Position numbers and translations under genes: made by a program | The notes under the pieces: generated by a model | What the model was told of the DNA's origin: nothing | Database searches by the model: none | What the model saw: only the letters and a program-made list of their open reading frames with translations | NCBI GenBank assembly: GCA_036971715.1 | Contig: JAVHJL010000001.1 | Coordinates: 62,001-126,000 of the forward strand | DNA: 64,000 bases | Origin: Arthrobotrys musiformis | Taxonomy: Eukaryota > Ascomycota > Orbiliomycetes > Orbiliales > Orbiliaceae | Direction of reading: 5' to 3' | In this document: piece by piece, positions 48,823 to 59,689 of the stretch | Position numbering within the stretch: position 1 is the stretch's first letter | Layout of the letters: every line of letters begins with the position of its first letter

Positions 48823-49582
48823 CTCGTGGACCTCTAGCGCCTTCGACGTCCCTTCGAAGCTTCATGAATTCACACACTCGCTTTGTGGATCATACAAGGG
48901 TTTTGCTTTGGCTACCAATTATCTAGGTCGTACACCTGGGTCGAATTATCTGCCCCTCTAATCACAACATTTCCCGTTACGTTCGAGGCTCAATATTCGC
49001 GTAATTAATGTCTTTAACTGCATTGCTCTTGGGGTTTATCCCGGGAAGTCTGCCATATAGCTAGCACTGGATATATATGGATATACAGAGGGGACGGTTT
49101 ACAAGCGCTATTAATATTCTACCAGGCAGTTCTAGCTGCAGCACTGTATATAGCGCTGGCAAACTGGTCTCAGTTCCACTATTCACCTTATTATATGTTT
49201 ATAGAAAATGAGAGCACTGGTGTAAATAGTGTCGAGACTGGCGTAAACATTGCTTTGAAGCTATTTTAATATATTGTGGGTCCACCGTCGAAAGCATGTC
49301 GACAACTACAATTAATTGTATACGTACCGATACGTTATAGTCTTACAAGGAGACAACGATGTACTTGAACTACTTGACCGGGCAATGCAACTGGCGCCGA
49401 CCCGATCTTGAACCCGTGAATAGTAAAGGCAAGGTCGGTCCTATCGTAAAGTTACTTACGTTAATGCGCCTTAACAACTAATTAATTTACGAATTCTTCA
49501 AAGCTATCGCGGGAATCAATTGCAAATTTAGGACGAGGCTGAGGATTAAATTTTGAAGAAAGTTTAAAATTCAATACACTAG

Positions 49583-49600
49583 CTACAATAGCTATTGTAG
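49583..49600. repeat. 18-bp perfect palindrome CTACAATAGCTATTGTAG
   Basis: The sequence is fully self-complementary over 18 bp, in gene-free AT-rich DNA. Confidence 0.85.
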
Positions 49601-51610
49601 AAAATGGGCTATTTAAGCGTACATTCAACTTGACAAAATCAATTCGAATCCCACATTATGATATAAAAGCCGATAGCCAGTATATTGGGGGTTCAATCTA
49701 TATATGTGGGTATATCTCGCGACAACTAGCTGGGAGAGTAAGCAACTAGCGCCTAGGTGGTGCCATGCTGCTCGCATTCCATTTTGTCAACTAGCTCACA
49801 ATTGCACAGTTTCAGGGAATATGTACAAAAGCCTTCAAAATTTGCATCAACATAATAAGATATCGCGATCTTGATAACTATCCGTTACACGTAACCACCT
49901 TCCTCTCCCCTGTACACTAGCTATAGCAACTACCTGCTGTAAGCTTATGCAATTTACGCTTCAGCGCATATACCGAGGGACCGAAACATAATCCTAGCAC
50001 CCCGTAGCTGTGAACGCAGCTATAGGCTAAAACATGCTGCTAACTGTGTAAACCTAGGGATACTCGGATTATCAAACTAAGAATATTTTTGTTGGGCTAC
50101 ACATCTGCAAGCTTCGTCATAGCCGAATAGCTTACTAACATGTTAATACTTCAGACATACACCATCAAGGCTATTGGTACCTGATCCTGCTGCTTCCTCT
50201 GCAGGTCCCATCTTGAAAAATGCAATATTGCAATTGACCAACTCAGCAAATTAATTTAGGAGCACAGTACTGCATGAGGCCGGCCTTCCTACCAAAAATC
50301 TCGCAAGTCAGTGTGTAAGAGAGCTCGAGCTCAATCGAGCGCTCACTAGCTATAACAAGCTGCGCTCCAGATCCTCCCGTGTAAAGAGTTCCCCGGTGTA
50401 GCTAGATGAATCAAGATATATAAAATCTGACATACATACATCACTTCGCTTCGAGCAAACCTCCAATGCAGTGTAAGCACCCAATAACGTTATTGCAAGC
50501 CGAAAAAGGGCCCCACCATGGTCGTCAGAATCAAGAGCCGCATATATCTGCATGAACTAGCACACGCACACCCACCTACCATTCTTGCAAGCAATCGCGA
50601 AGGAGGAGGGTGACTATTTCCGGATGAGATTAACCGAAGATGGAAAGCTTGTGCTCACTTGGTACTGACGCCCTCATGACCGCGACTAGTGTATGGGGAA
50701 TCTCACCTGTACCTGCACATACACACCAAATGGGTTGGATCCTTATTGAGAAGATTGGCAGATGGTCTGGATTGGCAAGAAGAAAAAGCCGTTCATTAGG
50801 AAGGAAAAGGCTCCGGAAAGAAGATGCATACCGGGGGGGGGGATGTCTCCCAGCTGCAGTCCTGGATATGAGATAAGAAAAATGTATGTATATGAATTTC
50901 TTTTTTTTTTTTGCTGCTATAAGTGCTAATACCTGTAGGACTTAGACTTCGAAGCTTCGGGGCTCAAGGAACAATTTCTCAAAGGTCTTAGAACAAAAAA
51001 GGCTTCCATCGCTATAAATTTCCATATGTAGTTACAAAAAACCAATCAGATATCCAAAAAAAAAAAAAAAAGAAAGTGATATTCACAAATAACGACAAGC
51101 CAGCAATGAAAAAAATCGCAAGTGGTATCAAACGGCAATTCAACTTATCAATAAAATCACTCCCCATAGAACCAACTGCTCCTTATATGATTCGCACAAA
51201 ACCAGGCATGCAGGAACGAAGGAAAGTTAAGGCAACAAAACAAAACCCCTATAGATAAAAAAAAGCGAGGGTATTTTCAATGGGTGGCAAAAAGGGAGGA
51301 ATTGGAATCCAATCAGAAGAAATAGGTATATATATGTATTGAAAAGTAGAGGAAGGAAAAAGCCAGATAATGCGATGCACGAGTAGCCATATCAAAAGTT
51401 CGTGACCTCATCAAAAAAAAAAAAAAAAGGCGAAACAGAAAATTCGAATGCTTTTTTCGCAAGTGGCAAGACCGGTTTTTTTTGTCGATAAAAGCAAGAA
51501 TTAAAAAGGCTTATAAATTTCGAAACAGGCTCAATGCTTATATAAAAAAGGAGTCATCCCGTTAAAAAGAAATGTGTCGTGGAAACTGTTTTTGGTTATA
51601 TATGAGACCC

Positions 51611-54600
51611 TTAAGGATTAGGGCCTAGCCTTCTTCTTCTCCCTCTTTGGCCACCCTCCGGTCGAACAGCCAATACCTCCCTCAAGAGTGGGTCATCTCC
51701 ACTTTTATCCTTATGGTGAGCTTTCACATGTCTTTGCAGATTGTCAGGCCGAGGGTATCTGTGCTCTTTGTCCGGGCAGAATGGGCAAACGTAGCCAGGA
51801 CTTTGGTGAACAAGGCCGTGACGTATCATCTCGTTCTTTCGCTTGAAACCCTTCCCCCCCTCAGCACGTGAGCACCCGGTGACAGGACAGAAATGGGGGC
51901 GATCCTCCGAGTGAACGTTGGCATGCGAGTTCAATAAGTACTGGGTTGAGAACGGGGCGGCCGTGCATCCTTCTTTGTTACATTTGAAACCGCCAGCAAC
52001 GGTTGGGGAATTCTGAGACGAATCGATAGACCCATTCTTTGGGGTCCCATTTCGCGCCCGCTTCTTTGAAGTTGGCGTTCTGGCGGACCCAGGTTCAGAT
52101 GGGGGAAGTGAGCCGGGCCAATCAGTTTGAAGTGGCGGCAGAGTCGCGTGATTTGCAGGGTGCTCCGGTCGATTCAGATTTTTAGGAGGGTAGTACGTAA
52201 ACTGATTCGGAGGGCTGGTCGAGGCTTGCCCCGGAAAGTTATTCGCAGGCACAGGCGCAATTGGTGTGTTTCTGCTCTCAGTGGGCGAGACGGTAGGAGA
52301 TTGCCGAGTCCGAGGGGTTATAGTCCATTGTTTCGCAGGGTCGGTATACGGAATCGCCCTGCCAAAATCGCCGACGTAAGTGCGGGCGTTAGGCGTCGGG
52401 TTCTGATTGGATGTTGGTGGCCCGATCTTGATGTGCTGGATGACAGGCGGTTTGGAATATGTACCCCCGTTTGGTGTGTGGTTGGGCTGTATTTGCTGGT
52501 TATCCATTGAATGTTTTTCTGCGGCAGATGCAACCGCAAAGAAAGCATCTACGCTGGGGAGTGTAGTATGTGTAGACCCTGGCGACATATTTTGCCTACC
52601 TGGAGAAAGATTTGAAGGTGTGTGGATCGGTGGTAGCGTGTGGCCAGATGTGGTTTCCACAGGAGACTTGTAATAGTCAGAACCCCCCATCGTAGCAGGC
52701 GTTTCGCTTTCGCTGTATGCTGGCCCACTATCTAAAGTTGCAGCCGTAGAAGGGACGGATTCGACGGTGGGAGGCCCAGATGGGACGGGTTGGGGTGAGT
52801 GCCTTTTTGAAAGTCCAAAGAGGCTGCTTACAGCTGCATCCTGGTCAGCTTTACCGGGAACATGCGGCTCAGCTGGAACACAACTACTGCCACCACCTTC
52901 TACTTCTTCCAACCTTCTCCTCTTTTCACGGCCCGAGCCTATACTTTCGCTGTCGTTATCCTGCTCATGCTCGCTGAGTTTCCGTGCCCGCTTCTCGTTA
53001 GGATCTTCGCCACCGTCCCCATCGCCCAGGTAGCCGTCGCCGGATCTGCTGTTAATTGTAGAAATGGTTTGGGAGAAAGTGGTGTGTGTAGCAGTGGTCG
53101 CCGGCGCGGCCTCCTGTCCGGCTGATTCATTCGAATTTTCTCCAGCATCACCAGTAGTGTCTTCAGGACTTTGGCTGATATCGCTTTCCGAATCGCTTGT
53201 TCCCAAAGGCTGGTCAGTCCGTACAACGGCTGCAATCATACGCGAATTATCCGTGCTTCCACCCATGATGCTTATCAAAGGCCCTATTCCAGGTTGACCA
53301 GGTTTCCGAATTGGACTTGAATCTGGACGGGCAATGGGTCCAGAAAGAGGGGTCGGGTCCAAATCAGGATCAAAGCCCGGATCAAAAGCGGGACTCTCCT
53401 CCCGTGCTTTCTTCCTATCCCAGGGCATCATTCTCGGTTTGTTAGGAGGTGAGGGGGTAGAAGTCGTGGTTGTAGATCCGGTATCCGACTCGTCCTCGGA
53501 TTCCATAACCCCATCATGCGGTCTACCAGCAACCCCGAAAGGGTGGGAACCTTGTTTCCCTATTGTAAATGTCGGACCAATTGTTTTGGGGCGAGGCAAT
53601 GATTGGTTTTTGATTAATGTAACCGCTCGATGGGCCAGGACTATTGTTGATTCGACAGAGTTATCTATGTCTGTTCTGTTTGGAGGAAGGTCACCTTCGT
53701 GAAGTCGAAGTGGGACGGGTTTCACTGTATCAAGAAAAAAGAAAGAAAAAATGTTAGAATTAAAAGAAGACTGATAGGGTATGTCTAGTTGTTAGACGTA
53801 TTGCGCGGGTAGATGAAGATATGTATATACCTGAAGGATTAGGATTAGGAGAAGGAGGAGGAGAGCGAGAAGGCTGGCTCTCGACCTTGGGTCCAGAAAT
53901 AGAATCTATAGAAGCAAGGCTGATAGGAAGGCCCGACGGGAATGGATTTGGGATACTATCTGCACTCAGCGACTGAGATAGAGGATGGACGATGCTACCG
54001 GGTGCACGTCTGCTTGGGAAGTGTTCGGAATGGCCCTGGTACTCTTCCAGACTACGCTTCTTACTTGTCCGTCCGTCTGTAGATTCTGCACTAGCAGTAT
54101 CCACGGCAGAGGTATTTGTAGTAGTAGTAGTAGGGATGTTAGCAGCAGCAAGGGTCGTGGTGGTATTACCAGTACGATTGCTAGCAGCCGTCGAAGCGCC
54201 GGAAAGTAGGGGAGTGGTAGTGGAAGCGGTAGCGCCGTTATCTATACCGGTCCGGTCCGAAGGCAACAGCGACGACGAGACGGGCGCTACTGCGTGGCTA
54301 ACCAGGTCTGATCCGGACTCGGACTCGGCCAACGATGGCAGAGAATAGCTTGGATTCGAGGCAAGAGATTGAGGTCGAGGTTGAGGTTGAGGTTGAGGTT
54401 GTGATTGGCAGTGCTTGGCCCGTGTTGAAGTCGGACTTGTGTTGTCGGTCGGAATGGCCAAAGACGCCCGACTGTCAGCGTTAGTTGGAGCGGGAGGACT
54501 GGAGTTACCGCGAAGGGGAGGCAGATGAGGCTCTCCGATGCTGGGCGGCAAGGATGGCGATACCGACACCGATACCGAAGCGGATACCGATGGGGACTGG

Positions 54601-55169
54601 GACGGCGAGGGTGAAGAAGAGGAAGAGGAGGCTCTAAAGCAACAGCTCCCGCTGCTCGCACTAGTACCAATACCAATACCAATACCAATACCAATACTGC
54701 TGCTGCTGCCAATACTGCTGCTGGTGCGGATTGGAGGGAGGCTTATTAAAGAGGTTGCGGTGGTGGTGGTGGTGGCAGCGGTGTCCCGTTCGAGGGGAAT
54801 TCGAAGCGGAGTCGCTGCACTTTGCAGGTTGGGCTGAAGGGGCTTGGCGGGCCCCTCGAGACTCTGCGTATTAATATTCCTGCGGCTGATGTCGACATGA
54901 ATGCCATCATTACTACTAATATTAATGCTACTGTCACTGTCACTCTCGTTGGAACAATATTGACGACGATGGTGATGCTGGTGATGATGATTATGCCCAC
55001 TCATCATACTGTAGCTATCCCCCCGAAGAGCAGCTGCAGCGGTGGGCGCGGTGGTGGGAGCGATGTTGGAGGTCCTTGCCGACAGTCTCGATAACTCGAA
55101 GACTCCACTATTCTGCAATTTCGACAAGGAAAATTCCGTCGGCAAGATTCTACCGTCTGCATCTATCAA
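51611..55169 (-). CDS. large C2H2 zinc-finger transcription factor, 5' end unresolved
   Basis: Two exons were traced: 55169-53831 and 53724-51611, intron 106 bp (GTATAT...ATACAG), at least 1150 residues. The first in-frame codon at 55169 is TTG. The frame stays open to 55199, where a possible acceptor (CTATAG) sits, so an upstream exon probably holds the ATG; an internal MetMet about 54 residues in is the alternative. Three C2H2 fingers lie near the C-terminus: C1028/C1033/H1047/H1051, C1059/C1064/H1082/H1086 (GKGFKRKNEMIRH) and C1093/C1096/H1112/H1116 (CPFCPDKEHRYPRPDNLQRH). They are followed by DDPLLREVLAVRPEGG and a final Arg run, a block conserved in some fungal regulators. The first exon is low-complexity: a Gly-Ile run, Gln-Pro repeats, Thr runs and a His run. 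KKRARNGTPK looks like a nuclear signal. Confidence 0.75.
53725..53830 (-). other. intron of the large C2H2 gene
   Basis: The donor GTATAT follows CCT TCA G, and the acceptor ATACAG precedes TG AAA CCC. This rebuilds a Val codon and joins NPNPS to KPVPLRLHEGD. A strong polypyrimidine stretch lies before the acceptor. Confidence 0.75.
54355..54405. repeat. GAGGTT hexamer repeat coding for Gln-Pro
   Basis: About six GAGGTT/GAGGTC units on plus encode alternating Gln and Pro on minus inside the C2H2 gene. A CCAATA run at about 54665-54695 encodes a Gly-Ile repeat in the same exon. Confidence 0.75.
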
Positions 55170-58100
55170 ATCAATTTTTGGCCTAGCGTTAGCACAATGC
55201 TATAGTATACGTAGTATATATTAATATTCTCGCCCAAGCCATCGATTCAGGGTTTTCTATTTCACTGATTTTTATCTGATCCGGTCAATTTGCCAAGATA
55301 AAAGCCATCGGGGAAAGGAAAGGAAGGGAAGGGAAGGGGAACGAAGGGAAGGGAGCAGAAGAGAGGCACAGATAAGCAAAAAACAAAAACAAAAAAAAAC
55401 AAAAAGAAAACGAAAACGATTATAGATGGCGTATGTGTATGTATGTGTGTACGTGTGTATGTATGGAGTAGATATGTAGGTGTGTCTGATATGGGAAGTC
55501 TGTGTGTGGGTGAATGAACCGGACACCGCCTGATGGAAGACTTTCATGATATGATGGAATGGAAAGCGGGGAACCAAATTTGCAGGTCTTCTTCTTCTTC
55601 TTCCTCTTCCTCCGCTTCTGCTTCATCTTCTTTGCATCTATTGTATAAGTACCATCAAAGAAGAATAACCCCACGTTTAAGGTTGGAGTCACAGATAGAG
55701 AGATACATCCCTAAGGAAGGATACCCCCGCTGCAATTCCTCTGGCAAGCCATATTGTGCGTGGTCAAGAATTGATGCGAGCTGCGGCGGACCAAAAAGAA
55801 AAAAGCGCGAGCCTCTTTCCTTGCCTGCCCATCATCCCATCCCATCCTGGGGGGAAGGTTCTTGGCCCACAAAACTGTGGTTGTGGTGGTACTTGCAATA
55901 TTAAATCCAATCAATCTCGTAAGAAATTGATCATGAGGAACATGCAATAGAAGACCAAACGTATGCAAAGTTTGCAAACACACGGAATCTTCCTTGAACA
56001 AATTCCTCTTTCCCTTTCGTTTAGGGAGGCTCGTTAAGGACAAAACAAAACGAACGAACCAACGGGGGGAAGAAGCGGCTCTTTTCGAGCAGGGTAGCAG
56101 GGCTGGTTGATCCAGAATGACGAACAGAGTGTTAGGGGAAGGGAAGGGGAACAGGCGTCATGACAAGACAAGGCCTGGTCAGTTCGCTAAAATCTGCACG
56201 TAAAAAGCGAACGAACCTTCAAGCCAGAGCCAAAAGTGCAACTTTTTCTTTTGTTTTCAGATCTGGTAGCTTCCAAGGATATCGGGAAAAGAGGCTTAAA
56301 TGGAAGAGCTATTCTTTGAGGTTGATGGCAGATGGCAATCTTTTGAATGTCGTATATCCCAAAAACAAAAAAGAAGAGGCGTGGGAAACCTTTCGGTTTC
56401 TTTTTCCTTTCTTTCTTTCTTCATGGGATCCTTGGGGATCCCACGGATTGCATTTCAGGCTGGGTATGCTCTCCGCCCAGGTTGCTCAACCTTTTTACTT
56501 GCATGGTTTGCATTTGCATCTTGCAGCTTTGTCGTCAAGCTCCTGGATTCTATGGGATTTTTTTAACCGTGGCATCTTCCGACCACCATTCATCCACGAT
56601 AGAAAGACCGCAAAAAGTTTTCCCAAATCGGGTGGCCTTGTTTCTCGTTCGTCACCAATGGGAACACCCGGTCCGAGATGCCTTCAACCTCATGAACGAA
56701 TGAAATTTTGGGGAAGCCAAAAAATAAAAAAAAAAAAAAAAAAGTAGAGGAACGGTCAGATAACTCACTAAATGTTGATGGCGATTTCCAAGTATTAGAC
56801 GGTCGAGTATCTAATTGCAACATGACGAGTTGGGAAAAAAATCCTTTGGGGTAGTAGTATAAAATGCGTTGTTATCGAGTTTCCATCTATGAATTGCTTT
56901 CCCAGCTAAAGAACCCTTATAAAAGTAGGTTTGGATACTCGGCGTCGCAGCTCGTGATTGTGGTGTATACTCGAGGAGAAAGAGGCGGCTGATTAATATA
57001 TTTTGGTACTTTGGCAAAGATCGAACGGATCAAGCGGCTCGAAAAAGATCGGCCAACAATTGGGGCTTCTACTGAGTCTTGCATCGGATTAGGAAACCGT
57101 TTCCACAAACAAAAAAAAATTGAAGTTGAAGGCGATGCAACGGAGACAGGACAGATCTAACCTACCCAGGGAACAAAAAAAAAAAAAAAAAAAAAAAAGC
57201 GAGAGAGTAGTTGTGGTACCTTCTAGGTTCACAAGCGTGTCTGTCGGATGTTCTCGATAATATATACCCAAAAAGAATTGTTCGAGTCCAGGAGTTTGAG
57301 TTAGGGGGGGTCTCCGTTGTTCAGTGGTGGACTTTCCAGTTTGCAATATTGTGCTTGCCAGCCTTTTTTCAAGGGAAGGGAGGTCGATATTGTATGATAT
57401 AGAAAAAGGTCCCAAGTTACTTTAAAATTGAGGCTCTAAGATGCGCTAGTGCTTGAAATCTATGTCTGAAGCCTGGCGTTAGTCCAAAATCCCTAATCCG
57501 ATTACGATTTGCTCCCCCCAAATGCATGCGGCTGATATACAATATAGAAGGTCACAAGAAGGTCCAAATAAGAAGTAATAAGTAGCAATTAGCCAAAAGT
57601 TATTTGTAAAATAACTTTCTTTATACCACAAAGGCCGTTTCACGCCTTGCTAGCCTGCCAGCTTCAAATAGCACACGCACACAAATGCCGTTGAACATAG
57701 CCCGCGATCAACAATGTGAGACCGAGGACCTAGCCCGGAGTGTCTGCGTGGATTTGGAGTTGGCCGCTGCAGGCAAACTCTGTGGACAAACTCCCCCAAG
57801 AGAAAAAAAGTTTAGGCATGCGGCCATTTAACCCTCTTGGGGTTCGTTTCGGCAAAAGCTATGAGATAATTCAGCTGGAAGTGGTGGTAGCGGGTAATGG
57901 GGTGAAGGAAGCCACGCAGAAAAAAAACGCCACCTGGAGTTGCTGTGCTGTGCCTGCAGGGATAGCAGAGGCGACGGAGAGCGAATCAGAATCGAGATTA
58001 GGGGGCAGAGTGTCTCGAGCTCACGTACTCTGTACCTGAAGAACAGATGAAATCGAAGTCTAAGAATAGTGGATCCGATACCACTGGCGGGCGTATAGAC

Positions 58101-58220
58101 GTTACAAAAGGGACGTCGCTGCGTAGACCCAAAGCTAGAGGCTGATAGAAGAACTGTGCTGAAGGAGATCAAGCAGGGGGAAAAAAAAAAGAAAGGAAGG
58201 AAGGAAGAAGGCGAAGAAGG
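55170..58220. other. upstream region of the large C2H2 gene
   Basis: The region is purine-rich on plus (pyrimidine-rich on minus) between about 55310 and 55420, fitting a fungal leader. It holds GTAT/GTGT repeats near 55430-55475, an A run near 56730 and A24 at 57175-57198. Several 100-195-codon frames (for example 56160-56747 plus) are low-complexity and show no domain. Confidence 0.45.
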
Positions 58221-59090
58221 TTAGGAATTAAAGTTGCATGGATTGGTAACGTAACTTGCGCAATGATGCCTCACAAAAGCATCCAAAAGGACAATGTCGA
58301 CGGGGATAAAGAGAATGTAACTCAAAAAGTTATAAATAAATGTGAAAGGCGCCGAACCACAGACCAAATAAACAACTAGAAAAATGAAAAGCAATGGGAT
58401 CCACCAAAGGATATGGTAAGAAAACGTCAGAGCGAAAGCAGTACAGATAGCTGTAAATGAAATTCTGTGTAGGATGGACTTCGCTAAGACGCATGCGAGC
58501 AACATCCGGGGGACAACGAAGCTAGGATATCAAATAACGGAAGAAGTTTCTTGAATCGAGACCTGGCCGATACGAGTATATATCTAAGCAATGTGGTACC
58601 CCCAAGGGATAATGAGCCTCACCGCTACGCGTCGGCATATGCGATAGGGTGGCTTGCTAAAGTCTGGTATCGAACTCCCTTTTCGAGATCGAACCTGAAG
58701 ACTTCGTATATAGCGTGGGCCATACGGAAAATCCACTTGAGCCGCACGCGAGATCAAGCCGCATTAAACAAAGCATGGTCATGCGTTACAATGCAAAAGA
58801 AAAATATTTGCATACCTTAAATTCTCCCGCCGTCTAGTTTTGGAGTTTCTTCGATGTGTTTAATGCAAAGGCTCAAACCTGCATAAAGTCGAGTAAAGAA
58901 TGTGGGTTGACGCCAGTCGAAATAGCTAGAACATTAAGATTTGCAAAGAAAAATGTGCGCGAAGACCTAGAGGTTGGAACAATAGTATTATAACAATAGG
59001 AAGAGGAGGCTCCGGAAACCGTTATACTCATCAAGCAAAAGAAATTTGCAAATGAGAAAGCGGCTGTCAAGGGGGATGGAATCTTTCGAT
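58221..59090 (-). CDS. possible multi-exon small membrane protein (weak, incomplete)
   Basis: The last exon (about 58524-58221) is an uninterrupted hydrophobic frame with at least two membrane segments (HILWWIPLLFIFLVVYLVCG, FLSYILFIPVDIVLL). Upstream on minus, a frame at about 59090-58879 ends at a phase-0 donor after DFMQ. A short stretch starting WIFRMAHAIYEV at 58735 follows a phase-0 acceptor. Joining that stretch to the last exon through CTAG|C also keeps frame. No start codon could be placed. Composition favours minus over plus, which has several stops in the aligned frame. It may be a real tetraspan-like protein, a relic, or chance. Confidence 0.3.
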
Positions 59091-59143
59091 AGGTAGTGAT
59101 AAAATCCGCAGGTATGAACCTCTTGGTAAATAGTTAATATCCG

Positions 59144-59689
59144 GTGCAGTCAACAATTACTACGGCTTTCGATAGACCATTGTTAGCGTGTGCAGGGCTT
59201 CCAGGCTTCAGGCCAGTAATTACGCTCCAGGCCAAATTAAACTTGCCAGAAAATACCCCGAGGAGACTAGCTCGATGTGCTTCTTTCCGTATCACTCTGC
59301 TAGGAGCCGCCGTTTGCGATTGGGAGGGTGATCACGAATATGTATGGAATACCTCAACAAAAGCAATTGACAAAACCTTTGGGACACTTGATTGTATCGA
59401 GAGAGGTTTGAACGCAGGGAATATGCCTTGTCCCTCTAAGAGCGATCCACTCGGTATCCTTGAACAGCTATTTCAAGCTAAGCTTCTAAACCGTAAATGT
59501 CACAAGGACTTTGTAACGAATGTCGGCTGGGAGGTTGGACAGTGCATATTCTGTCAACATCGGGCATCCCCAGAAATAAAGTATATCATGCAAGGGACCG
59601 ACGTCATGGTGAATTGCGAACTCCATGACGGTCAATACAAGCACCCGAGAAGACGAGATGGGGGTTATTGCAAACCAAGGGAAAACTAG
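59144..59689 (+). CDS. unrecognised open frame, possible internal or last exon
   Basis: 181 codons are open without an ATG near the start; CAG at 59147-59149 could be an acceptor. The translation has several cysteines including GQCIFCQH, and ends in a basic stretch (KHPRRRDGGYCKPREN). I see no known domain and no convincing upstream exon. The length is borderline for chance at this base composition, so I list it as a weak candidate only. Confidence 0.28.
   Translation: MQSTITTAFDRPLLACAGLPGFRPVITLQAKLNLPENTPRRLARCASFRITLLGAAVCDWEGDHEYVWNTSTKAIDKTFGTLDCIERGLNAGNMPCPSKSDPLGILEQLFQAKLLNRKCHKDFVTNVGWEVGQCIFCQHRASPEIKYIMQGTDVMVNCELHDGQYKHPRRRDGGYCKPREN

Larger units (their letters stand above)
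47887..51610. other. convergent intergenic, palindrome-rich AT DNA
   Basis: 3.7 kb lie between a plus gene and a minus gene. It is AT-rich with unusually many perfect short palindromes (at 48139-48150, 48805-48822, 49307-49320, 49583-49600) and many CTAGC and ATTAAT words. Open frames are short. The last 500 bp are A-rich on plus and likely the 3' UTR of the C2H2 gene. Confidence 0.5.

Noticed and set aside
49380..49445. Possible tRNA-like fragment on minus
   Set aside because: It has a GGGTTCAAGATC-like stretch, but I could not fold the D and acceptor arms.
56160..56747. 195-codon plus frame ending in poly-Lys
   Set aside because: It ends in a genomic A-run, lies in low-complexity DNA upstream of the C2H2 gene and has no domain.
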